Shown: positions 54,795 through 64,000 of the stretch, piece after piece | How the letters are laid out: every line of letters begins with the position of its first letter | How positions within the stretch are numbered: the first letter of the stretch is position 1 | Assembly (NCBI RefSeq): GCF_030296615.1 | Contig: NZ_AP027732.1 | Coordinates: 1,860,001-1,924,000 of the forward strand | Length of the DNA stretch: 64,000 nt | Direction: 5' to 3' | Origin: Frondihabitans sucicola | Lineage (GTDB): Bacteria > Actinomycetota > Actinomycetes > Actinomycetales > Microbacteriaceae | Translations under genes and position numbers: made by a program | The notes under the pieces: model-generated | The model's database searches: none | Told to the model about the DNA's origin: nothing | Seen by the model: the letters and a program-made list of their open reading frames with translations, nothing else

Positions 54795-55979
54795 ATGAAC
54801 ACCCGCCGCCCCCTCGGAATCGGACTCATCAGCGTCGGCTGGATGGGGCGGCTGCATTCGAAGGCCTACTCGTCGATCCGGTACGCCTATCCCGAGGCGC
54901 AGTTCTCCCCGCGCCTCGTGGTGGCGGCCGACGCGGTCCAGGCCAACGCCGACTACGCGGTCGACGTCCTCGGCTACGAGCGCTCCACCCTCGACTTCCG
55001 CCAGGTGCTCGCCGACCCCGAGGTCGACGTCGTCTCCATCTGCGCGCCGAACTTCCTGCATCGGGAGTTCGCGCTCGCCGCCGCTGCCGCAGGCAAGCCC
55101 TTCTGGATCGAGAAGCCGACCGGCCGCGACGCCTCCGAGACTCGCGACATCGTCGACGCCGCAGCGGCGGCCGGGCTCGTCACCGGCGTCGGCTTCACCT
55201 ATCGGCAGGCGCCGGCCATCCAGCACGCCAAGCGGCTCATCGCCGACGGGCGGCTCGGTGAGATCACCAACGTCAAGGTCTCGATGCTCGCCGACTACTC
55301 GGCCGACCCGCTGGGCGCCCACACGTGGCGCTACGAGACCGCGCGAGCAGGGTCGGGCGTCCTCGGAGACCTGCTCTCGCACGGCATCGACCTCGCCACG
55401 CAGCTCGTCGCCCCCATCGGCGACGTCACGGCGCTGACGCAGACCGTCATCACCGAGCGGCCGAAGCCCGCAGGCGTGACCGTCGGCCACGTCCAGGCTT
55501 CGGCCGACGACCCGAAGCTGCCCGTCGAGAACGAGGACTACGCCTCGATGCTCGTGAAATTCGCAGGATCGCGAGCCGTCGGGTTCCTGGAGGCCAGTCG
55601 CGTCGCCGTCGGGCCCCGCTCCGACTACGCCATCGAGGTCTTCGGCACGAACGGGTCGCTCCGCTGGTCGTTCGCGAGCATGAACGAGCTCGAGGTGTGC
55701 CTCGGCACGGATGGCGACACCCACGGCTACACGACCGTGCTGGCGGGCCCCGGCGACGGCGACTACTCGCACTTCCAGCCCGGCCCCGGCATCGCGATGG
55801 GTTTCGACGATCTCAAGACCATCGAGGCGTTCCAGTTCTTGCAGTCGGTCGTCACCGGCACGCAGGTCGCGCCCTCGGTGGGCGACGCACTGGCCGCCGC
55901 CCGGGTGGTCGCCGCCGCCGAGGCGTCGGCCGCCGACGGTGCGTGGCACCACGTCGAGTCGGTGCCCGCCACCGTCTGA
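54795..55979 (+). CDS. Gfo/Idh/MocA-family oxidoreductase, 394 aa
   Basis: N-terminal Rossmann domain with IGLISVGWMGRLHSKAYSSI, then VVSICAPNFLHREFALAAAA, GKPFWIEKPTGRDASETRDI (EKP motif) and GFTYRQAPAIQHAKRLIADG. The C-terminal domain contains RAGSGVLGDLLSHGIDLATQ (catalytic Asp/His). It resembles inositol- and sugar-acting dehydrogenases, and shares this layout with the protein at 57215. GAAGGAGA precedes ATG 54795. Convergent with the LacI gene. Confidence 0.9.
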   Translation: MNTRRPLGIGLISVGWMGRLHSKAYSSIRYAYPEAQFSPRLVVAADAVQANADYAVDVLGYERSTLDFRQVLADPEVDVVSICAPNFLHREFALAAAAAGKPFWIEKPTGRDASETRDIVDAAAAAGLVTGVGFTYRQAPAIQHAKRLIADGRLGEITNVKVSMLADYSADPLGAHTWRYETARAGSGVLGDLLSHGIDLATQLVAPIGDVTALTQTVITERPKPAGVTVGHVQASADDPKLPVENEDYASMLVKFAGSRAVGFLEASRVAVGPRSDYAIEVFGTNGSLRWSFASMNELEVCLGTDGDTHGYTTVLAGPGDGDYSHFQPGPGIAMGFDDLKTIEAFQFLQSVVTGTQVAPSVGDALAAARVVAAAEASAADGAWHHVESVPATV

Positions 55980-56087
55980 CCTGCACGGCCGTCCAACTCG
56001 CCCCACCGTCCCTCTCGCACCACCGACTACCGCTCCCGCCGCCGGACACCGCCGGAGGCGGGTGGATCCGTGCTGTGCGGCGTCGAC

Positions 56088-57106
56088 TCAGCGACGGGCG
56101 GCGGCCGTCGACGACCGCACGACGAGCGACGGCTCGACCAGGGTCGTCCGCGGCGGCAGCGTCGGGTCGTCGATCCTGCTCAGAAGGGATCTCGTGACGG
56201 CAGAGCCGACCTCGGCGCCTCGGTCGTCGACGGTGGTGAGGTCGAGGGTGTGGCTGCTGGCCAGCGGTGAGTTGTCGAAGCCGACCAAAGAGACGTCCTG
56301 GGGCACGCGGAGGCCGCGTTCGCCGAGGGCTGCGAAGGCCCCGAGCGCCATGGTGTCGTTGGCGGCGAAGACGGCCGTGACGTCGGGGTGCTCGTCGAGC
56401 AGGGTCGTTGCCGCGCGGTAGCCGTCGGGCTCGTTCGTCTCGGCGCCTGCGCCGGTGACCACGGGGGCGAGGCCGGCCTCCTGCAGGCGTTGCTCGTACG
56501 CGATCCTGCGATGCCGGGCGCTGCCGCCCGAGCCCGTGAGGTGGCCGATCCGGGTGTGCCCGAGAGCGAGCAGGTGGTCGACCGCCAGGCGGGATCCTGC
56601 CTCTTCGTCGACGGCGACGCTGTCGGCCCCGGGATTCCGCGCTCGCGTCCGCCCGCCACGACCGTCGGCACGGGCGTGCTGCGCGGTCCGGCGAGGGCTT
56701 CGACGACGGCCTCGGTGGGCTCGGCCGCCACGACGAGGCCCTCGACACGCATCGCGAGGAAGGCGTCGACCGGGCTTCCGCCGAGGCGGGAGTTCAGCTG
56801 CATGTCGGTGACGGTGACGTAGTGGTTGTGGCCGAAGAGCTCGTCTTCCATGCCGCGGATCAGCCCGACGAACCAGAGGTTGGTGTAGTCGTCGACGACG
56901 ACGCCGATGCTGCCCGTGCGGTTGCCGGCCAGCGAGGTCGCCGCGAGGCTCGGCCGGTAGCCGAGCGACTCGATCGCCGCTTCGACGGCCAGGCGACGCT
57001 TCTGGCTGACCCCCTTGCCGCCGCGAAGGACGAGCGAGACGAGCGACTTCGAGACCCCCGCGCGATCGGCGACGTCGTAGATCGTCGGCCCTCCGCCTTT
57101 TCGCAT
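56088..57106 (-). pseudogene. LacI-family transcriptional regulator, frameshifted
   Basis: N-terminal LacI HTH: TIYDVADRAGVSKSLVSLVL, then GVSQKRRLAVEAAIESLGYR and PSLAATSLAGNRTGSIGVVV. Periplasmic-binding-like domain follows. The break is near 56627-56633 (GGGG on the coding strand); one more G gives RGIPGADSVAVDEEAGSRLA, then HTRIGHLTGSGGSARHRRIA and VPQDVSLVGFDNSPLASSHT. Restored length 339 aa. It starts at ATG 57106, divergent from the Gfo/Idh-isomerase operon; the operator-like palindrome at 57150 suggests it controls that operon and itself. Confidence 0.87.
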
Positions 57107-57149
57107 TGACGCGCCCCTCGTTGGTATGTACTGTCAAACCTAGCGTTTG

Positions 57150-57171
57150 TGTAGCGCTCCATTTTTACACA
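57150..57171. promoter_or_regulatory. LacI-type operator candidate
   Basis: TGTAGCGCTCCA (57150-57161) is a near-perfect 12-bp palindrome around AGCGCT, close to the TGGAGCGCTCCA pattern of LacI-family sites in actinobacteria. It is also flanked by TGTGTA (57148) and TACACA (57166-57171). It lies midway between the LacI gene and the Gfo/Idh gene. Confidence 0.6.
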
Positions 57172-57214
57172 GTTTCACCTCCACCCCTTTCGTTTCGAAG
57201 GAGAAACCCCACTC

Positions 57215-58393
57215 GTGGCCACAGAAATCGGCGTCGCCGTCATCGGCGCAGGCATGGCGGGCAAGGCACACGCCGCCGCCTACCGCGTCGCCTCGTCCCT
57301 CTACAACCCGGTGCTACCGCCGGTTCGACTCGTCTCGATCGGCGACGTGAACGCCGAGTTCGGCTCGATCGCCGCGAAGCGGTTCGGCTACGAGCGCAAC
57401 GACACGTCGTGGCAGGCCATCGCCGAGGCCGACGACATCGACGTGGTGAGCGTCGTCATCGCGAACTCGCTTCACCGCGAGGTCGTCGAGGGTCTCCTGG
57501 CCGCAGGCAAGCACGTCCTCTGCGAGAAGCCGCTCAGCGACTCGCTTCCCGATGCCCGCGCCATGGCGGCCGCCGCCGCCGAGTCCGACAGCATCGCCCG
57601 AGTCGGCTTCACCTTCCGCCGTACCCCGGGCATCGCCTACATTCGCGAGCTGATCCAGACCGGCGTGCTGGGCGAGGTCTTCCACTTCTCCGGCCGCTAC
57701 TGGACCGACTACGGTGCCGACCCGCAGGGCCCGATGAGCTGGCGCTTCGCAGGCCCGGCAGGATCCGGCGCGCTCGCCGATGTGGGAAGCCACCTCTCGT
57801 ACGTGGCCGAGTTCCTCTGCGGTGACGTGAAGAGCGTCAGCGGCGGGCGCCTGTCGACCGTCATCGACCGGCGCCCCAAGCCGCTCGGGGCGGTCATGGG
57901 TCACGACCACGCCGAGGTCGGAGACGAGCTCGCCGACGTCACGAACGACGACTACGCGGCCTTCTCGGCCGAGTTCGCCACCGGCGTCGGCGGCTTCGAG
58001 GTCTCCCGTGTCGCCGCCGGCCACGCGAACAGCCTGATCTTCGAGGTCTTCTGCGCCAACGGCTCCGCTCGCTTCGACCAGCGTCGGCCCTCCGAGATCG
58101 AGCTGTTCCTCACGGGCGGGCCGTCGGCCACGAACGGCTACCGCCAGGTCATCCTGGGGCCGGCGCACCCCTACATCGCGGGCGGCCTCGCCATGGACGC
58201 CCCGAGCGTCGGCTTCGGGCAGAACGACGCCTTCGCGTACCAGGCCCGGGCCTTCCTGGAGGAGGTCGCCGGCATCGACGAGAACGACTCGCTGCCCCGC
58301 TGCGCCGGCTTCGACGAGGGGATCCACAACCTGGAGTTCCTCGCCGCCGTCGCCGAATCCGCTCAGAACGAAGGAAAGAAGGTCTCGCTGTGA
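57215..58393 (+). CDS. Gfo/Idh/MocA-family oxidoreductase, 392 aa
   Basis: Rossmann N-terminus GVAVIGAGMAGKAHAAAYRV, then VVSVVIANSLHREVVEGLLA, GKHVLCEKPLSDSLPDARAM (EKP motif), VGFTFRRTPGIAYIRELIQT and the C-terminal GSGALADVGSHLSYVAEFLC with the catalytic Asp/His. GTG 57215 has AAGGAG 12 bases upstream. Its stop overlaps the TIM-barrel gene by GTGA, so oxidation and isomerisation are probably consecutive steps on the same sugar or polyol. It is similar in layout to the protein at 54795. Confidence 0.9.
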   Translation: MATEIGVAVIGAGMAGKAHAAAYRVASSLYNPVLPPVRLVSIGDVNAEFGSIAAKRFGYERNDTSWQAIAEADDIDVVSVVIANSLHREVVEGLLAAGKHVLCEKPLSDSLPDARAMAAAAAESDSIARVGFTFRRTPGIAYIRELIQTGVLGEVFHFSGRYWTDYGADPQGPMSWRFAGPAGSGALADVGSHLSYVAEFLCGDVKSVSGGRLSTVIDRRPKPLGAVMGHDHAEVGDELADVTNDDYAAFSAEFATGVGGFEVSRVAAGHANSLIFEVFCANGSARFDQRRPSEIELFLTGGPSATNGYRQVILGPAHPYIAGGLAMDAPSVGFGQNDAFAYQARAFLEEVAGIDENDSLPRCAGFDEGIHNLEFLAAVAESAQNEGKKVSL

Positions 58394-59397
58394 AGCTCGG
58401 CGTCTACAACGCGATCCTGCACGACCGTCCACTCCCCGAGGCCCTGAAGGTCGTCGGCGACCTCGGCCTCACCGGCATCGAGGTCAACTCGGGCGGCTTC
58501 CTGCCTCCGGTCCACATCCCGAACCTCGACGAGATCGTCGCGTCGCCCCAGGCGGCCGCCGACTATCTCGGCGTCTACGAGGGCACCGGCGTGAGCATCG
58601 CCGGCCTCAACTGCAACGGCAACCCGCTCCACCCGAACTCCGTGATCGGCGACGCGCACGCGAACGACATCCGCCGTTCGATCGAGGCCGCGGCGGCGCT
58701 CGGCCAGAACCGTGTCGTCACGATGTCCGGCCTGCCCGGTGGGTCCCCGACGGAGCAGCACCCGAACTGGCAGGTCAACGCCTGGAACTCGGCGTCCCTC
58801 GACATGATCGACGACCAGTACGAGGTGGCGGTCGCGTTCTGGAAGGAGATCGACGCGCTGGCGCGGGACCACGACGTCAAGGTCGCGCTCGAGCTCCACC
58901 CCCAGAACCTCGTCTTCAACTCCGAGGGGATCCTGCGTCTCGTCGAGCAGGGCGGCCTCACCAACATCGGCGTCGAGCTCGACGCCAGCCACCTGTTCTG
59001 GCAGCAGATGGATCCGGTGGCGGTCGTCCGTCACCTCGGCTCCCTCGTCTTCCACGCCGCGGCGAAAGACATCAGGATCAATCCCGCCGTCGCTCTGAAC
59101 GGCGTCCTCGACAACAGCTTCCGCAAGCTCAGGCCGGACGAACCGCGCACCCATCTCGGCGGCGACGAGTGGGCCAACGAGTGGCCGAAGGATTCCGCGT
59201 GGGACTTCGTCGCGCTGGGCAAGGGGCACGACACGGCCTACTGGACCGAGTTCCTGCGAGCCTTGCACGACGTCGATCCTGAGATCGCTGTCAACATCGA
59301 GCACGAGGACGTCGAGCTCGGCCGGATCGAGGGGCTCGAGATCGCGGCGAGCGTGCTCAGGGACGCCGACGCTGCCCTGCAGGCCTCGCTCGTCTGA
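58390..59397 (+). CDS. Xylose-isomerase-like TIM-barrel sugar isomerase/epimerase, 335 aa
   Basis: AP endonuclease family 2/IolE-like barrel: KLGVYNAILHDRPLPEALKV, LGLTGIEVNSGGFLPPVHIP, GVSIAGLNCNGNPLHPN, VKVALELHPQNLVFNSEGIL (metal Glu), GVELDASHLFWQQMDP (metal Asp/His), LVFHAAAKDIRI (Lys/Asp) and VNIEHEDVEL (last metal Glu). Starts with GTG overlapping the dehydrogenase stop. It isomerises or epimerises a keto-sugar or inositol intermediate; the exact substrate is unknown. Followed 14 bases later by a tandem hairpin array. Confidence 0.88.
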   Translation: MKLGVYNAILHDRPLPEALKVVGDLGLTGIEVNSGGFLPPVHIPNLDEIVASPQAAADYLGVYEGTGVSIAGLNCNGNPLHPNSVIGDAHANDIRRSIEAAAALGQNRVVTMSGLPGGSPTEQHPNWQVNAWNSASLDMIDDQYEVAVAFWKEIDALARDHDVKVALELHPQNLVFNSEGILRLVEQGGLTNIGVELDASHLFWQQMDPVAVVRHLGSLVFHAAAKDIRINPAVALNGVLDNSFRKLRPDEPRTHLGGDEWANEWPKDSAWDFVALGKGHDTAYWTEFLRALHDVDPEIAVNIEHEDVELGRIEGLEIAASVLRDADAALQASLV

Positions 59398-59411
59398 GGC
59401 CGGCGCGCCTC

Positions 59412-59504
59412 GCCGCGAGGTCGCCCGACCCCTCGCGGGTACGCCGCGAGGTCGCCCGAACCCTCGCGGGTACGCCGCGAGGTCGCCCGAACCCTCGCGA
59501 GATG
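59412..59504 (+). repeat. Tandem array of three 31-bp hairpin units
   Basis: Units at 59412, 59443 and 59474 differ by only a few bases. Each carries CCGCGAGG and CCTCGCGG around a 10-base loop, a perfect 8-bp hairpin (the last unit has one mismatch). It is placed directly after the last gene of a sugar operon, like the 69-bp array at 46982. Confidence 0.88.
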
Positions 59505-59550
59505 GCCCGATCTGTCGCCTGCTGGCGAGCGACCCCACAGAACGGGCCAT
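59502..59550 (+). terminator. Long hairpin after the tandem units
   Basis: ATGGCCCGATCTGT (59502-59515) pairs with ACAGAACGGGCCAT (59537-59550), 13 of 14 bases, with an inner CGCC/GGCG stem. TTCG follows. Probable terminator of the Gfo/Idh-isomerase operon. Confidence 0.6.
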
Positions 59551-59654
59551 TTCGTGCGGGGCAACCGGCTCGGGGAGCGGCGCGCCCCGCCGCCGTCCCC
59601 CGAAACGCCGCCGGGATTGAGCGCTTACGGAGGTTGAGCGGCCAGGATTGCCGG

Positions 59655-60176
59655 ATGACTTCCACCGACGACGCCTCGACTCCCGACGACGCAGCCATCA
59701 GCGCCCCCGACCGCGAGCAGACGCCGCTCGAGTCGGCGATCGCGAACGGCCAGGCCGGCCAGGGTGACATGAACGACGTCATCGCGCAGTTCGTGAACGC
59801 GCTCATCGTCGTTCCAACGGCCACGGAGGTGACCGACGACCTCAACGAGCTCCAGCCGGTCCTCTTCGACCGCGAGGGCACGCCGATGCTGGCCGTGTTC
59901 AGCCACGTCGACCGCATTCCCGAACAGGTCGCCGATGTTGCGTCCTACGCCGTGCAGATGCCGGCCGCCGAGCTCGTCCAGGCGATCCCCGACGAGACCG
60001 GCCTGGTGGTGAACCCCGGCAGCACCGAGGGGTTCGAGATGCTGCCCGAGGGTGTTCAGCAACTGGCGAACGACGTGCGTGGCCTCGTGGCCGCCATGGA
60101 GGAGTCCGAGGCCCAGCAGCAGTCCGAGACGTCGACCCCGTCGAAGGTCGACCCCTCGAGCATTCCCAACTTCTAG
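59655..60176 (+). CDS. SseB-domain protein, 173 aa
   Basis: Ser/Thr/Asp-rich N-terminus (30 residues), then an SseB-like domain: LESAIANGQAGQGDMNDVIA, VNALIVVPTATEVTDDL, LQPVLFDREGTPMLAVFSHV, YAVQMPAAELVQAIPDETGL, VVNPGSTEGFEMLPEGVQ. The C-terminus is Gln/Ser-rich. Function in actinobacteria is unknown. ATG 59655 has CAGGAT ending 6 bases before it, the leaderless geometry seen elsewhere. The 59.55-59.65 kb gap shows nothing else. Confidence 0.85.
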   Translation: MTSTDDASTPDDAAISAPDREQTPLESAIANGQAGQGDMNDVIAQFVNALIVVPTATEVTDDLNELQPVLFDREGTPMLAVFSHVDRIPEQVADVASYAVQMPAAELVQAIPDETGLVVNPGSTEGFEMLPEGVQQLANDVRGLVAAMEESEAQQQSETSTPSKVDPSSIPNF

Positions 60177-60281
60177 ATCGTGATCGGCGGGGCCGGGGGC
60201 GGGCTCCGGGAGGACTCTCCTCCGCGGCCGGACGAGTCGTGATCGTCGACGCGAGGTGCGTGAGTTCGAAGTGATCGATCC

Positions 60282-60689
60282 GTGACGACAGGCAATCATT
60301 CGGAGCCCTTCGAGGGACCGCTCTCCAGAGACATCCCCGTCGTGCGTCGTGGCCCGGCGGTGAGCTACGCAAAGAGGCCGACCGGTCCGGTCACGTTCGG
60401 AAGAGTCGTCGTGGACGGACGGTTGATCGGCTTCGTCTACTACTCGGACTCACACGACGCGCTGGGTTTCCTCGCCGCCGACGGCGCCGGAGATTTCGGG
60501 CAGAACGCGGCGGGATCCTGGTCACGATTGTTTCGTTTCCAGTTTGAGCGTGCGTTGAGTCCGTCCGAGGCCTTTGCCAAGATCGCCGAGGGTGAGTCCG
60601 GCAGCGAGGCGGTCGGCAACCTCGTGCCCGGCTCGACGGAGAGCGTCTCGACGTTCGACGCCCTCGACGCTCTGGCCAGGAGGTCGTGA
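60282..60689 (+). CDS. Protein of unknown function, 135 aa
   Basis: Not recognised. It begins MTTGNHSEPFEGPLSRDIPV and contains GRVVVDGRLIGFVYYSDSHD, a beta-rich centre (residues 35-60), then ALSPSEAFAKIAEGESGSEA and a Leu/Ala helix at the end. No signal peptide or membrane segment. GTG 60282 is the start; a weak ribosome site precedes it. Codon usage fits the neighbours, so it is likely a real gene. It follows SseB in the same direction, and an inverted repeat lies after it. Confidence 0.6.
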   Translation: MTTGNHSEPFEGPLSRDIPVVRRGPAVSYAKRPTGPVTFGRVVVDGRLIGFVYYSDSHDALGFLAADGAGDFGQNAAGSWSRLFRFQFERALSPSEAFAKIAEGESGSEAVGNLVPGSTESVSTFDALDALARRS

Positions 60690-60750
60690 CCGACGGGCCG
60701 CTCGCCCCGTTCGTCGAGGCGATCCCGTGAGCCGTTGCGGTCGGTGCGAG

Positions 60751-60829
60751 GAAATCGAAGGGGATTCTTCGTCTGACAGGGGTTTCACGCGCGAAACGGG
60801 GCCGCTTCGGAGGAATCCCCTTCGATTTC
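60751..60829. repeat. Copy 4 of the dispersed inverted repeat
   Basis: GAAATCGAAGGGGATTCTTC (from 60751) faces GGAATCCCCTTCGATTTC (60812-60829). The arms match over about 18 bases, and the inside differs from the other copies. It separates the unknown gene at 60282 from the glycine riboswitch. Confidence 0.8.
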
Positions 60830-60959
60830 GGCGGAGTCGGCGACAGCACAGGCGGAGCCCGAGATCGCGGCTACGCGCGGGAGGGCAGGCTGAGCCGCGA
60901 CACGCGCACGAAACCCAAGGCTTGCTAGGCTCGACGCACAACCGAACATCGGGCCAGAA

Positions 60960-61185
60960 CCACAGCGCGGGAGAGTGCTCGACCATCACGGTCGGCCACC
61001 GAAGGAGCAAGCTTCCCCGCCAATCTCTCAGGTAGACGTACCGCGCAGTGGTGGCCACTCTGAAAAGCAGGAGCTGATCATCGCGCCTCGCCCACGGTGA
61101 AAGTCGACGGCCAGCGCGTGGCCCGGCGAAGCTCTCAGGCTCATGACAGAGGGGGATTCCTGCTGACACGCTCGACGAGCCCACC
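60960..61185 (+). ncRNA. Glycine riboswitch, apparently tandem (gcvT element)
   Basis: First aptamer: GCGGGAGAGT (60967-60976), CACCGAAGGAGCAA (about 61007), AATCTCTCAGG (61022-61032) and closing ACCGCGC. A short linker leads to a second, more diverged aptamer with GCAGGAGC (61067), CGGTGAAAGT (61095), CTCTCAGGCTCATGACAGAG (61132) and GGGG. It is directly upstream of gcvT, as expected: glycine binding should turn on the glycine cleavage genes. The expression platform just before ATG 61196 has GGAGTCC, which could be masked. Confidence 0.88.
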
Positions 61186-61195
61186 GGAGTCCTGA

Positions 61196-62337
61196 ATGAC
61201 CGATGCACTAGTCCCGCCCGACGAGGGTGCGGTCGAACCTCGCTACAGCCCGCTCCACGACGTCCACGTCGAGGCCGGTGCGAGCTTCACCGACTTCGCC
61301 GGCTGGCAGATGCCCGTCCGCTACTCGTCCGATCTGCAAGAGCACCACGCCGTCCGCCAGGCGGCCGGTCTCTTCGACCTCTCCCACATGGCCGAGATCG
61401 CCGTCGTCGGTCCCGATGCCGGGCCGTTCCTCGACGCGGCCCTCGCCGGCACGCTCTCGAGCATCGCCGTCGGCCGCGCGAAGTACTCGCTGCTGCTCGC
61501 CGAAGAGGGGGCATCCTCGACGACCTCGTCGTCTATCGCCTCGACGACCACGACTTCCTCGTGGTCGCCAACGCCGGCAACCGGCAGGTCGCCTTCGAGA
61601 CGCTGGCGAAGCGGGCGCACGGCTTCGACGTCACCGTCGACGACGAGAGCGACGACACCGCTCTCATCGCGATCCAGGGTCCCGAGGCCGAGGGGGTCCT
61701 CGACGAATTGATCACGCAGGATCGCCTCGCCCCCGACTCCCCGCTGGCCGAGTTGCGCTACTACCGCGTCCTCCAGGGCACCTTCGACGACGTCCCCGTG
61801 CTCGTCGCCCGCACCGGGTACACCGGCGAAGACGGCTTCGAGCTCTATCTCGACAACGAGACCGCGCCGTCGCTCTGGCGCGCCATCGCCGAAGCCGGCG
61901 CCTCGCGCGGCGTCGTGCCCGCCGGGCTGGCGAGCCGCGACACGCTCCGGCTCGAGGCCGGCATGCCGCTCTACGGGCACGAGCTCGGGCTCGACACCCG
62001 AGCCGCGCAGGCCGGTCTCGGTCGCGTCGTCGACCTCTCCAAGGACGAGTTCGCCGGGCGCGACAACGCCCTGCCGGCCGAGGGCGCCCGGGTGCTCGTC
62101 GGCCTCGCGCTCGAGGGCAAGCGCGCCGCGCGCGCGGAGTACCCCGTCCTCGATCCTGCTGGAGTCGTCGTCGGCGAGGTGACCAGCGGGGCCCTCTCGC
62201 CGACGCTCGGTCACCCGGTCGCCATGGCGTACGTCGATCCTGATTTCTCCACCGTCGGAACCGCGCTCGGTGTCGACGTGCGCGGCACCACCATTCCTGC
62301 GACCGTCGTCGCGCTCCCCTTCTACAAGCGCTCCTGA
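61196..62337 (+). pseudogene. gcvT: GcvT, glycine cleavage T protein (aminomethyltransferase), frameshifted
   Basis: Tetrahydrofolate-dependent aminomethyltransferase. N-terminal YSPLHDVHVEAGASFTDFAG, then MPVRYSSDLQEHHAVRQAAG and FDLSHMAEIAV. At GGGGG 61507-61511 one missing G breaks the frame; adding it gives EEGGILDDLVVYRLDDHDFL, then VVANAGNRQVAFETL, TGYTGEDGFELYL, AGLASRDTLRLEAGMPLYGH and the C-terminal domain. Restored length 380 aa. First gene of the gcv operon, controlled by the riboswitch before it. Probably intact in the organism. Confidence 0.9.
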
Positions 62338-62348
62338 AAGGGCCACCC

Positions 62349-62719
62349 GTGTCTGACCTCACCACCCTCAAATACACCGCCGAGCACGAGTGGCTCCTGA
62401 TCGACGGCGGCACCGCCACCGTCGGCATCACCGACTACGCGGCCGACAAACTCGGCGACGTCGTCTACGTCGACCTTCCCGCCGTCGGAACCGACGTCGA
62501 GGCGGGCAAGGTCGTGGGCGAGATCGAGTCGACCAAGTCGGTGGGCGAGCTCTTCGCGCCGGTCCTCGGCACGGTCCTCGCGATCAACGACGCCGTGGTC
62601 GACGCGCCCGACCTGGTGAACTCGTCGCCGTTCGACGACGGCTGGCTGATCAGGATCACGCTCTCGGGCGATCTCCCGACGCTCCTGAGCCGCGACGAGT
62701 ACGTCGCCCTGACCGCCGA

Positions 62720-62723
<4 letters not shown>
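62349..62723 (+). CDS. gcvH: GcvH, glycine cleavage H protein, 124 aa
   Basis: Carries the aminomethyl group on a lipoyl arm between GcvP and Gcv[38 protein letters not shown], the lipoyl-Lys site [16 protein letters not shown], and ENP-like [12 protein letters not shown]. Starts at GTG 62349, 11 bases after gcvT. Its stop overlaps gcvP by ATGA. Confidence 0.95.

Positions 62724-64000
<1,277 letters not shown>

Overview
The window comes from a high-GC actinobacterium. Codons end mostly in G or C, GTG starts are common, neighbouring genes often overlap by ATGA or GTGA, and several genes appear to be leaderless. The gene content (ROK, LacI and DeoR sugar regulators, lipoprotein sugar-binding proteins, a paired second ClpP locus, an SseB protein, a gcv operon behind a glycine riboswitch) fits Micrococcales, probably Microbacteriaceae. 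That placement is inference. No tRNA, rRNA, insertion sequence, phage or CRISPR array was seen.

Layout. 1-4.9 kb: the end of an ABC-F ATPase gene, two SDR-type epimerases, an aldo/keto reductase and a LysR regulator. 4.9-10.2 kb: a leftward molybdenum-enzyme operon (MobA-like, DUF6457, MoeA, FdhD, FdhF/YdeP-type oxidoreductase). 10.3-16.6 kb: msrA, a class A beta-lactamase lipoprotein, a quinone-oxidoreductase-like protein divergent from a MarR regulator with a double operator, an aldo/keto reductase, VOC proteins, a WYL regulator and signal peptidase I. 16.7-19.5 kb: a 7-TM membrane protein and ABC ATPase like those that accompany lactococcin-972 bacteriocins, without a bacteriocin gene. 19.5-23.7 kb: an XRE regulator, two clpP genes (one without the catalytic serine), a mycoredoxin-like protein, deoC, a VOC protein and a glycerophosphodiester phosphodiesterase. 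23.9-28.9 kb: an ECF sigma factor fused to a zinc-finger anti-sigma-like segment, membrane segments and Ig-like repeats, then an ABC-2 exporter and a LolA-like protein.

29-42.3 kb is a two-armed amino-sugar or galactoside cluster. A rightward operon encodes a GH4 glycosidase, class II aldolase, SIS isomerase, ABC sugar importer and two PfkB kinases. A leftward operon encodes NagA, a ROK kinase and a second SIS protein. Each arm has its own DeoR regulator and a related operator. Together they look like uptake of a galactoside or N-acetylgalactosamine-type sugar, phosphorylation, deacetylation, deamination/isomerisation, tagatose-type phosphorylation and aldol cleavage. 42.5-53.1 kb is a second carbohydrate locus (Gfo/Idh dehydrogenase, ABC importer, secreted DUF4832-type protein, ROK regulator, MFS permease, carboxylesterase). 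54.8-59.4 kb is a third (two Gfo/Idh dehydrogenases, LacI regulator, TIM-barrel isomerase). 59.6-64 kb holds SseB, an unknown protein and riboswitch-controlled gcvT-gcvH-gcvP, which runs off the right edge.

Four patterns cross gene boundaries. (i) The octamer GCAGGATC occurs about 60 times on the two strands. (ii) A long inverted repeat occurs four times in intergenic spaces. (iii) Two different tandem arrays of hairpins follow the last genes of sugar operons. (iv) About 17 genes are each broken by one missing G or C, usually in a run of four or five. These look like consensus errors more than real decay, so most entries typed as pseudogene are probably intact genes in the organism.
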